A stretch of DNA of 31,502 bases, taken from NCBI GenBank assembly GCA_035490315.1, contig DATHET010000112.1:1-31502 (forward strand), in the 5' to 3' direction. Below are positions 23,131 through 30,444 of the stretch, piece after piece. Below the pieces are notes generated by a model. The model saw only the letters and a program-made list of their open reading frames with translations. It made no database searches and was not told the origin of the DNA. The translations under genes and the position numbers were made by a program. Each line of letters opens with the position of its first letter. Position 1 is the first letter of the stretch. Source of the stretch: JADJQU01 sp035490315. GTDB lineage: Bacteria > Planctomycetota > UBA1135 > GCA-002686595.

Positions 23131-23550
23131 ATGAACGACCTCTCCCACCGCATCCGAATCTTCGTCTACCGGCTCCAATCCGGGCGGCCCGACTACCTGC
23201 TCCTGCGAGGCCAGGGTCTGGAGAGTTTCTGGGGGCCGATCCAAGGCCCGATCGGCTTCGGCGAAAAGCTCGAGAGCGCGATCCGCCGCGAAGTCATGGA
23301 CGACGTCGGCATCTACAAGCCGATGGACCTGATCGATCTGCGCATGCCCGCGCGCTGGCTGGTCGGCGACGAGGAAGTGATCGAGTGGAACTTCGGCTTC
23401 CGCACCCCGAGCGACCACCCCGACCTGCGCCTCGCAAGCCGCTGGGCCGCCTTCCGCTGGGCCGACTTCGGCGACGCCTACCCCCGCCTCGAGCTCGACG
23501 GCGACCGCGCCGCGATCATGCGCCTGCACACCCTGTTGAACGCGGCGTAG
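23131..23550 (+). CDS. Nudix hydrolase with Asp-Asp variant box
   Basis: 139 residues from ATG 23131. An initial strand RIRIFVYRLQ leads to the Nudix box GPIGFGEKLESAIRREVMDD then VGI. It matches G-x5-E-x7-R-E-U-x-E-E-x-G-U exactly in spacing, but the metal-binding Glu-Glu pair is Asp-Asp. A conservative change may keep activity, perhaps altered. Downstream, WNFGFRTPSDHP and FRWADFGDAY are typical of the second half of the fold. Nudix enzymes hydrolyse nucleoside diphosphates linked to other groups; the substrate here is unknown. The TAG stop's G is the first base of the REPIN-like element at 23550, so the element lies directly at the gene end. Confidence 0.85.
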   Translation: MNDLSHRIRIFVYRLQSGRPDYLLLRGQGLESFWGPIQGPIGFGEKLESAIRREVMDDVGIYKPMDLIDLRMPARWLVGDEEVIEWNFGFRTPSDHPDLRLASRWAAFRWADFGDAYPRLELDGDRAAIMRLHTLLNAA

Positions 23551-23680
23551 GTGCCTGGCACCTTCCCCAACCGTTGCCGCCGGGTCGTTGACCTCGCCGT
23601 TGCCTGTAGACCCCGCCCTGGCCGTTGCTCGGACCTCGCCGTTGCTTTGGACGCAACGGTTCGGGATGGTGCCTGGCACC
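23550..23680. mobile_element. REPIN-like element with 28-bp terminal inverted repeats
   Basis: Both ends carry GGTGCCTGGCACC, itself nearly palindromic (23550-23562 and 23668-23680). The 28-base arms 23550-23577 and 23653-23680 are inverted copies with about 25 of 28 pairs matching, ending in AACCGTTGC/GCAACGGTT. Inside, GACCTCGCCGTTGC occurs twice (near 23590 and 23627). A pair of inverted palindromic REP units separated by a short spacer is the REPIN/BIME architecture. These non-autonomous elements are mobilised by RAYT (REP-associated tyrosine) transposases; none is in the window. Confidence 0.7.
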
Positions 23681-23689
23681 GTACTGGCA

Positions 23690-24451
23690 ATGTCGAAGAC
23701 GACCTGGAATCCCAAGCTCTACGACGAGAGCCACTCCTTCGTCTGGAAGCTCGCTGGCGAGGTGCTCGCCCTGCTCGACGCGAAGCCCGGTGAGCGTGTG
23801 CTCGACCTCGGATGCGGCACGGCGCAGCTGACGCGCAAACTTGCCGACGCAGGCATCAGTGTCGTCGGCCTCGATGCCTCGCAGGAGATGATCGACCAGG
23901 CGCGGCGCCTGCATCCTGGTCTGCGGTTCGAACTTGCCGACGGCCAGACCTTCGCACTCGGCGAAACCTTCGACGCCGTCTTCTCCAATGCAGCTCTGCA
24001 TTGGATGCCCGACCTCGAGCGCGTCTTCGCGAGAGTCTTCGCTCACCTGCGCCCCGGCGGTCGATTCGTCTTCGAGATGGGCGGCGCGCGCAACCTCTTC
24101 GCGATCCGCGACGCGATCGAGCAGGCCTTGCGCGAGATCGGCGCTCCGAGCGAAGGCGGCGAGATGAAAAACTACCTGAGCGTCGCGCAAGCCTGCGCAC
24201 TGCTCGAGAAGGCGGGCTTCGAAGTCGTCCACGCCACCTGGACCGAGCGGCCAACGCCGCTCGAGGGCCCGCGCGGCTTGCGGACTTGGATCGAGATGTT
24301 CGGCGGCGCGTGGCTGGCGCACGTGCCGCAAGCTCGTCGCGAGGAGTTCTTCGCCGCGGTCGATCGCCACGCGAAGCCGCACCTGTTCCGCGACGGGCAG
24401 TGGATCGCGGATTACAAGCGCTTGCGTGTGAAAGCGGTTCGACCCGACTGA
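23690..24451 (+). CDS. Class I SAM-dependent methyltransferase (trans-aconitate methyltransferase-like)
   Basis: 253 residues from ATG 23690, 9 bases beyond the REPIN-like element. Motif I is VLDLGCGTAQLTRKLADAG (37-55), followed by VVGLDASQEMIDQARRLHP (motif II), FDAVFSNAALHWMPDLERV (motif IV region) and LRPGGRFVFEMGG (motif VI). TWNPKLYDESHSFVWKLA at the start and the HW pair after motif IV resemble the Tam/UbiE-like small-molecule methyltransferases. Substrate unknown. It is a complete gene of normal length. The spacing shows that its promoter must lie inside or across the inserted element, which could therefore affect its expression. Confidence 0.87.
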   Translation: MSKTTWNPKLYDESHSFVWKLAGEVLALLDAKPGERVLDLGCGTAQLTRKLADAGISVVGLDASQEMIDQARRLHPGLRFELADGQTFALGETFDAVFSNAALHWMPDLERVFARVFAHLRPGGRFVFEMGGARNLFAIRDAIEQALREIGAPSEGGEMKNYLSVAQACALLEKAGFEVVHATWTERPTPLEGPRGLRTWIEMFGGAWLAHVPQARREEFFAAVDRHAKPHLFRDGQWIADYKRLRVKAVRPD

Positions 24452-24478
24452 TCTCGCAGAACGGCCGCAACCACGAGC

Positions 24479-24802
24479 CTATGCCCGCCTGACCTTACGC
24501 TTGGCAGGCACGAAGCTGACGACGACCTTGCTGTTCATAGCCTCGGCGATTCGCCGAAGCATCGTCAACGAGTGCCCCTCGTAGTTGGCATCTTCGAGCC
24601 GTGCGATGACCGGCTGCGTGGTGCCGGCAAGCGCGGCGAGCCGTTTCTGCGTGAGCTTCGCGGCCACACGTGCTTCGTAGATGAGTCGGGCAACCTGCAG
24701 GTTGAGCCTTTCCTCCTCGAGTATGGCTTGGTACGCGGGATTATCGCCGACATCACGGGCGATGAGCTCGAGCGCATTGCGGGTCTTCTTCTGCTTGGCC
24801 AT
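24479..24802 (-). CDS. HTH (XRE-type) antitoxin of a HigBA-like module
   Basis: 107 residues from ATG 24802, 4 bases after the reconstructed toxin stop. Residues ~37-92 form an XRE/Cro-type helix-turn-helix: ARLIYEARVAAKLTQKRLAA, LAGTTQPVIARLED, then GHSLTMLRRIAEAM. The C-terminal tail NSKVVVSFVPAKRKVRR is a short basic strand as in HigA/HipB-type antitoxins. In such modules the second gene encodes the antitoxin, which binds the toxin and the operon promoter. The toxin-first order fits HigBA. The antitoxin appears intact while the toxin is frameshifted. Confidence 0.85.
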   Translation of the reverse strand: MAKQKKTRNALELIARDVGDNPAYQAILEEERLNLQVARLIYEARVAAKLTQKRLAALAGTTQPVIARLEDANYEGHSLTMLRRIAEAMNSKVVVSFVPAKRKVRRA

Positions 24803-24806
24803 GGGA

Positions 24807-25182
24807 TCAGTCCTCTTGGATGTGCGACGTCGGGTCTTGCTCGACCACAGTCTTACGCTCCAACGCCAGCTGGATCTCGCTCTCGGGAACAACACTTTCC
24901 TTCGTGAGCGCCTGCACCAGAACAGCCGCATGTCTCCCGTGAAAAAAGTAAAGCAGGGCGGTAGTTCACATGGCCCCATTGCGTGCGAAGCTCATGAATG
25001 CCGTCTCGAAGAAAGTCCGCTTCGGGGCGGCGAAGCTCATGCCCCAGCGCTGCAAGGCGTTGGATGCGAAGCTCGCACTGCGCGTGAGCCCTCGGCGCCG
25101 CCATCTTGAGTTCGCGAAGCCACTCGCGGACGGGAACCCACCCTTTCTCCTCTTGATAAAACACGACCTCCGTCTTCGGCAC
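24807..25182 (-). pseudogene. HigB/Gp49-like RelE-superfamily toxin, frameshifted
   Basis: From GTG 25182 (GGGAG 7 bases upstream) the frame reads VPVREWLRELKMAAPRAHAQ, then RLAALGHELRRPEADFLRDG and IHELRTQWGHVNYRPALLF, typical of the HigB/Gp49 mRNA-interferase family. At a run of six T (24942-24947) the frame goes out of register and ends at 24853 in Cys-rich nonsense. Removing one T restores the family C-terminus (LLFHGRHAAVLVQALTKES, VVPESEIQLALERK) and a stop at 24807, just before the antitoxin ATG. So this is a single-base insertion giving a likely inactive toxin, unless slippage on the T-run or a sequencing error is involved. Confidence 0.82.
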
Positions 25183-25478
25183 GTCATCGCTCCCAAGTGT
25201 ATGCCAAAATTGCGATATATCAAGGGAGTTCCCCTTGCCTCCAATGACTCCATCCGCGAGGTCAGCGACAACGCGCCTGAGTCCACGGTCGGGCTCGATC
25301 GTTCGTCGATTCGAGCAATGGATCGACTCGCGAAGGACTCACGCGGTGGCCCAAGAAATGGGTTTTCTGCCGAGATTTCCGACCACGCGCCCCCTCTGTC
25401 GCCTTCCACCGGCGAGCGCGATACAAATGGCCCTCGGCCTTCACCCGCCCCAATCGTGGCCCGCGCTGCCCGCGCAGA
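25183..25478. other. Gap between toxin gene and helicase
   Basis: 296 bases with no supported gene. Short plus-strand frames cross it but lack family features. An AT-richer patch (25196-25223) has TTGATA and TACACT 16 bases apart on the minus strand, but too close to the GTG to be a convincing promoter together with the GGGAG ribosome site. Confidence 0.4.
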
Positions 25479-28400
25479 TCAGGCGACAGCCGCGGCGAAC
25501 GAGGCGTAGAGGTCGCCCGGTAGCGAGTGGTGCAGGCGCCAGGTTACGCCCATCGGCAGCTCAGACTCGTGACTCACATACGTTGCCGGCCCTAGGAACC
25601 AGAATGCCCGATCGTCGGCCCTCAGCCTGGCGAAGAGCAAAATGGAGGTGCCACGGACAGCATGCTGGCGGTATCGCAGTCCCGTTTCGCTGTCGGCACG
25701 TGTTGTCGACTGGCTTTCCCAGTGGATCAGCTCGCGACTGATTGCGCGATCCTTGTAACTCGTCGTTGGTGAAAACTGTCCCGAGGTCTTGTCCAGCGTG
25801 AAAGCAAGGAGATCGGCGCGAGCTTCCTTCGCCCAATACACCCCCGACTGCCACGGCGCGACCTTCGCACCTTCTCCAACGCCAAGTGCCGCAAGAATCT
25901 CTATGCGCGAATAGCGTGCATGCACTTGAAGCGGGACATCGGGATGCCCGGACAATGGCGGGTGAACGTGGTCGATGCGATCGGCGAGGACGTCGAGCAA
26001 TTCTAGAAGTTCCGCGCGAACCTGCGGATGTTCCCACAGGATCGTCAGCGCCTCTTTCAGCGTCGTGTCTTTCTTGAGCGCCCGGTCGGCAACGGAGGCG
26101 GCGAGCATGCGAAGGAGTCGAGTCTGCCGGGGCGTGAGACCGACGGGCAATCCCAAAGCTTTCTCGCGCAACCACTCGCGCCAGATTTCGATTCGCTCGA
26201 GATCATCGACGTGAAGTAAACGGCCGCATGCACGCCGCAGCAACTCCTCATGCGAGCCGGACGCGAGCACGGGCAGGCCTGATTCTGCGCGAAGATCCGA
26301 CCAGCTCTTGCCGCCGGTGTAGATGTCGTCGGGCTCGAATCCGGTGTCATCCAAGAAGGATGCGAGCGTGATGTGCGTGTTGCTGGCTGCAAGCAGTTGC
26401 AGTTCCGCGATCTTGGCCGTCCATCGGGAGGGAACAGCCTCGCGGATGTTGGCGAGCACTCGCTCCTTCGCGACCACATCGAGCTCCATGTGGCAGCCCG
26501 CTGGCAGGAACGGGAACCCGCCTTGAATCTGCTCGATGAGGTCCGTGCGGCTACCGCCGAGCAGTGCCCGAAATCGTCGGTCGAACCGAAACTCCCTGCG
26601 GTGCTGACCGACGAAGTCCAGCACAGTGCATGCGTTCTTCCCGCGAGTCCGACGCAGCCCGCGACCGAGCTGTTGAAGGAAAAGTGTTGGACTGTCCGTG
26701 GGACGCAGGAAAAGCAGCGTGTCGACGACTGGCACGTCGATGCCCTCATTGAAAAGGTCTACCGAGAACACCACGTTCACAAGTCCCTCGGCAAGGTCCG
26801 TCAACGCGCCGCGGCGCTCTTCCTCCGAACTGTCCCCCCAGATCGCAGTGGCGGCGATGCCCGCCTCGCGGAACACGCGGGCCATGAAGCGCGCATGGGA
26901 AACGCTCACGCAGAATCCAAGCACCCGCATTCGGCGCGTGTCATCGACGTGTTCCGCGAGTTGCTTGATGACCAACCGCGCCCACGCGTCGTTCGCCGTG
27001 AAGAGGTTGGTAAGTTCGGTGACGTCGTAGCCGCGTCCTCGGCGCCACGGGATCTCCCGCATGTCGAGGCCGTCGGAGATTCCGTAGTAGAGGAACGGGC
27101 ATAGTCGATGCTGATCAATCGCGTCCCAAAGTCGAAGTTCGGCCGCGATGCGATCATCGAACCAACCGAGCAGTGGGAGTCCGTCACTGCGCTCAGGCGT
27201 TGCAGTTAGCCCGAGCAATTCGATCGGACGGAGGTGCTCGAGAAGCGTTTGATATGAGAGCGCGGCCGCATGGTGGAACTCGTCAACGATCACGACGTCG
27301 AAGTGGTCCGGGCCGATATTCTCGCAGCCCGTTGCATTGAGGCTCTGAATCGAGGCAAAGACGTGCTCGAATCGCCGCGGCCGCTTGCCGCCAACCCAGA
27401 GCTCGCCGAAAGCCACGTCGCGCAGTGCGTAGCGAAATGTATTCAGGCTCTGCTCGAGAATTTCCTCGCGATGTGCCACGAACAGCAGTCGTGCGCGCGG
27501 AAGTGTCGCTTTCAGGCGCGCGTAGTCCACTGCGGCCATCACGGTCTTGCCAGTGCCGGTAGCCGAGACGAGGAGGTTGCGGTGGTGGCCGCGCTCACGT
27601 GACAGCGCAATCTGCTCGAGCAATCGCTCCTGAAAGGGCTCCGGGCGCAACTCGATGGGGCTCAGAATGATGCTCGATCCTGCCCCGGTCTCCTGCTCCA
27701 TGTGAGCGGCGAACTCCGCCGCGTCGTAGGGCACGAAGTCGAGATTGTTCCAGTAACTCTCGAACACTGCCGCGACCTTTCCGAGCACATCCGGATTTCG
27801 GGCTCCCGACACGCGCACGTTCCACTCAAGCCCGCTCACCTGCGCGGAGTGCGTGAGATTCGAGGAGCCGATGTAGGCGGTCGAGAACGAAGATGCGCGA
27901 TGGAAGAGCCAGGCCTTGGCGTGGAGGCGCGTGGTGCTGATGTCGTAGGACACTCGAATTTCTGCGCCCGCGCGCTGCAAATCGTCGAGCGCGCGGGCCT
28001 CTGTCGAGCCCGTGTACGTAGTCGTGAGCACACGGAGCATGCGCCCTGCCGCACAGTGGCGACGCAGGGCATCGAGCAAGGGCGCGACGCCGCTCCTCCG
28101 AATGAAGGCCATCACGACATCCACCCGATCAGCCGAGTCGATCTCGGTGAGGAGCTGGCTGCCCACACGCGGCTCACCTGGCGCGTTGGTGAGCAGCGCC
28201 GTATCCAACAGCGGAATCAGCGGCTCCGCGATCGTCTCCGGTGTTCCGTCGGGGAGGTTTGCGAGCAAGGCCCGAAGCATCGAACCCGGCTCGACGGGCG
28301 CGTCGGAGACCACATGGGCACCCGATACAATCGAATCAATCTGCGTGAGAAGTTTACGGGCGAGCGCGACCCCGACAGCCACACGCTCGTCGTCGTCGAT

Positions 28401-28574
28401 GCCCTGTATTGCGCGTTGAACGAGCCGCCCAACGTGCAGCGCGATCCGATCCGCAGCCTCGGCCGAACGCAACTTGTCGCGCAGCGGCGAAAGCTTGTTG
28501 CCAATTTCGCGAAGCCGCGCCTCAAGTTCGTCGGTGATGAGGACTTCGTAGAGTCCGCGCTCGATGCGAGACAT
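25479..28574 (-). CDS. PLD-nuclease/DEAD-box (SF2) helicase with DUF3427-like C-terminus
   Basis: 1031 residues from ATG 28574. Residues ~130-270 are a phospholipase D-type nuclease domain with HxK at 218-220 (TRLHAKAWLF) and Asn 239 in YIGSSNLTHS. The SF2 helicase follows: SATGTGKTV (Walker A, 348-355), VIVDEFHHA (DEFH at 441-444), GLTATPERSD (motif III), SVDLFNEGIDVP (motif V) and QQLGRGLRRTRGKN (motif VI). The C-terminal ~350 residues include YSRIEILAALGV and GVYWAKEARADLLAFTLDK, resembling DUF3427 domains. This PLD-helicase-DUF3427 architecture is common in bacterial accessory and defence loci. It would unwind and cut nucleic acid; target unknown. Toxin-antitoxin genes lie downstream, a small acidic gene upstream. 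Confidence 0.9.
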   Translation of the reverse strand: MSRIERGLYEVLITDELEARLREIGNKLSPLRDKLRSAEAADRIALHVGRLVQRAIQGIDDDERVAVGVALARKLLTQIDSIVSGAHVVSDAPVEPGSMLRALLANLPDGTPETIAEPLIPLLDTALLTNAPGEPRVGSQLLTEIDSADRVDVVMAFIRRSGVAPLLDALRRHCAAGRMLRVLTTTYTGSTEARALDDLQRAGAEIRVSYDISTTRLHAKAWLFHRASSFSTAYIGSSNLTHSAQVSGLEWNVRVSGARNPDVLGKVAAVFESYWNNLDFVPYDAAEFAAHMEQETGAGSSIILSPIELRPEPFQERLLEQIALSRERGHHRNLLVSATGTGKTVMAAVDYARLKATLPRARLLFVAHREEILEQSLNTFRYALRDVAFGELWVGGKRPRRFEHVFASIQSLNATGCENIGPDHFDVVIVDEFHHAAALSYQTLLEHLRPIELLGLTATPERSDGLPLLGWFDDRIAAELRLWDAIDQHRLCPFLYYGISDGLDMREIPWRRGRGYDVTELTNLFTANDAWARLVIKQLAEHVDDTRRMRVLGFCVSVSHARFMARVFREAGIAATAIWGDSSEEERRGALTDLAEGLVNVVFSVDLFNEGIDVPVVDTLLFLRPTDSPTLFLQQLGRGLRRTRGKNACTVLDFVGQHRREFRFDRRFRALLGGSRTDLIEQIQGGFPFLPAGCHMELDVVAKERVLANIREAVPSRWTAKIAELQLLAASNTHITLASFLDDTGFEPDDIYTGGKSWSDLRAESGLPVLASGSHEELLRRACGRLLHVDDLERIEIWREWLREKALGLPVGLTPRQTRLLRMLAASVADRALKKDTTLKEALTILWEHPQVRAELLELLDVLADRIDHVHPPLSGHPDVPLQVHARYSRIEILAALGVGEGAKVAPWQSGVYWAKEARADLLAFTLDKTSGQFSPTTSYKDRAISRELIHWESQSTTRADSETGLRYRQHAVRGTSILLFARLRADDRAFWFLGPATYVSHESELPMGVTWRLHHSLPGDLYASFAAAVA

Positions 28575-28741
28575 CGGGGAAGTATGCCGAGTTGTCGCTT
28601 ACGTCTGATAGGGAATCAGGTACCGAGCCAAGTCCGGCGCTCGACGAATAGGGGCCCGCCGATTTCGTGTCAGACGACCTCGGCCGGACTGTCGACGCCG
28701 AATTCCCCGACTAACTCGCCTCGGAGCGAATTTCTTGCTTC

Positions 28742-29011
28742 TCAACTTGTTTCGCCGCTCGTCAAGCTCTGCAGCGTGGACTGGACGCGTCGAATCAGCG
28801 CCTCTGTATCTACGATCTGCTCAGCGTTGTCAGCGTCATCCGATCCCGGCTCGTGCACGTAGCCATCGCTGCGATAGTGCTCGTCGCTGAGCTGCCAGTA
28901 GATGTGACTGTCGAGAGCCTCGGTGATGAGCGCCAGCTCCCGTTGGGTAAGTCGGAGGTCGACCATGATGGTATGAGTTGCTTCGGGAGGCACTTCAGTT
29001 CGATCCGACAC
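28742..29011 (-). CDS. Small acidic protein upstream of the helicase
   Basis: 89 residues from GTG 29011, or 74 from the in-frame ATG 28966 where MVDLRLTQRELALITEALD begins. The central part SHIYWQLSDEHYRSDGYVHE is aromatic and acidic. It then continues PGSDDADNAEQIVDTEALIRR. No signal or membrane helix. The helical pattern and acidic surface are consistent with a small regulatory or binding protein, but I do not recognise a family with certainty. It lies 167 bases upstream of the helicase on the same strand and may be part of the same accessory unit. The longer start adds 15 residues (VSDRTEVPPEATHTI) of ordinary composition. Confidence 0.65.
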   Translation of the reverse strand: MSDRTEVPPEATHTIMVDLRLTQRELALITEALDSHIYWQLSDEHYRSDGYVHEPGSDDADNAEQIVDTEALIRRVQSTLQSLTSGETS

Positions 29012-29188
29012 CGCGCACGGGTTAGATCATTGTCCGCGAATCGCGTCAAGGCGTGACCCGCAGGCGCCTCGGACGGAACCGGTGGATTTCAGGATCTCCG
29101 ACAAACTCGGCTGCCGCATGCTCGCGCCGCGCAGCAACGGAACGTGCCACCCCCATCCCGCGATACGACTTCTAATCGCCGCGTAGTC

Positions 29189-30430
29189 CTACTCCCTCAG
29201 CAGCGGAATCAATGCATACTTCGCGCCGAGCACGCGCGTCGCATCGACGCCGAACCAGCTCTGGATCATGGTCGCGTAGACGCTTCGGAAATCCGTGGTG
29301 CGGACGAGGTCGCCGTCGTCGAGATTCGTGAGCGACGGATGCTTGCCGTACAGGCCGCCCTTGACGGGCTCGCCGGCGACGAACATCGGTCCCGCGACGC
29401 CGTGGTCCGTTCCGCCCGATCCATTTTCCTTCACGCGCCGGCCGAACTCGCTGAAGGCGACGACCACCGTGTTCTTGCCGAGCTCGGTTCCGGCGATGTC
29501 GGCGAGGAAAGTCGGCAGCGACGCGTCCAGTCGCCGCATCAACGCATCGTGCCGATTCTTCTGATCGGAGTGCGTATCGAAACCCGACAGCTCGACCGAG
29601 AAGACGCGCGATCCCACCTGTCCCGTCGCAAGAGCAGCGACATCGCGCAAGGCCTGCGCCAGCTCGTCATCCGCGTATTCCGTCCTGGTCCGATAACGCA
29701 CCGCCGCGCGGCGGATCGCTTCGCTCGACGCCTGACCATCGCGCAGGACCCTGCGCAGATACTCGAGATTGTTCGCGGGCTCCTTCTCCTCGGACTTCTC
29801 ACCGTGCTCGCAGATCTCGCCGCCTTTTTCGAGCGCGGCCCGCTCGCTCTCGTCGCCGGCCCATTTGTATCCCGTCGGCGTCGCGAAGGACGCGGGCGGA
29901 TGCGTCAATGAATACAGCGAGTACGGCACGTTCTTGCCGATGTGCACGACGAGGTTGGGATCGCGGTTGTCGGGCCAGGCCGCGTTGATCAGCTTGCCGA
30001 TCCAGCCTTCGCCGGCGGCGCGGCCGCGGATGTCGCCGGTGTGCCAGACTTCGTAGCTCTTGAAGTGCGAGCGGATCGGGCTCGGATAGCCGACGCCTTC
30101 GATCACGGCGAGCTTGCCCGCTTCGTGCACGGCGCGCATGCGCTTCAGCTCGGGGTGGAAGCCGCGGTAATTGTCGAGCTTGAGCACGTCCTTCTCGAGG
30201 ATGCGCGTGTTGCGGCGCGCGGCGTTGTAGCCGTCGTCGCCGAAGGGCACGACCATCGAGAGCCCGTCGTTTCCGCCGGAGAACTGCAGCAGGACAAGCG
30301 TGCGCGGCACGTCGCCGGCGAACAGCGGCGAAGCGAACAGTTTCACCGCGCCCTGGGCGCGCGAGGTGAGCAGCGAGAGGCCGGCGAGCGCGCCGGCGCC
30401 ACGGATCAGTTGTCGGCGATCGAATTGCAT
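29189..30430 (-). CDS. DUF1501 protein with Tat signal
   Basis: 413 residues from ATG 30430. Twin-arginine leader MQFDRRQLIRGAGALAGL predicts export in folded form. Body motifs are those of the DUF1501 (sulfatase-fold) family: RTLVLLQFSGGNDGLSMVVP near the start, GYPSPIRSHFKSYEVWHTGD in the middle, and VFSVELSGFDTHSDQKNRHD followed by VVVAFSEFGRRVKENGSGGT and DHGVAGPMFVAGEPVKGGLY. These match metal- and substrate-site positions of the alkaline-phosphatase superfamily. Biochemical role is unknown. It is paired with the DUF1800 gene 14 bases upstream on the same strand, the standard planctomycetal pair, so co-transcription is likely. Confidence 0.93.
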   Translation of the reverse strand: MQFDRRQLIRGAGALAGLSLLTSRAQGAVKLFASPLFAGDVPRTLVLLQFSGGNDGLSMVVPFGDDGYNAARRNTRILEKDVLKLDNYRGFHPELKRMRAVHEAGKLAVIEGVGYPSPIRSHFKSYEVWHTGDIRGRAAGEGWIGKLINAAWPDNRDPNLVVHIGKNVPYSLYSLTHPPASFATPTGYKWAGDESERAALEKGGEICEHGEKSEEKEPANNLEYLRRVLRDGQASSEAIRRAAVRYRTRTEYADDELAQALRDVAALATGQVGSRVFSVELSGFDTHSDQKNRHDALMRRLDASLPTFLADIAGTELGKNTVVVAFSEFGRRVKENGSGGTDHGVAGPMFVAGEPVKGGLYGKHPSLTNLDDGDLVRTTDFRSVYATMIQSWFGVDATRVLGAKYALIPLLRE

Positions 30431-30444
30431 CGGCGTGGTCCGCT

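Noticed and set aside
25196..25223. TTGATA-16-TACACT as promoter of the toxin-antitoxin genes
   Set aside because: The implied transcription start would fall after the GGGAG ribosome site, leaving almost no leader before the GTG at 25182.
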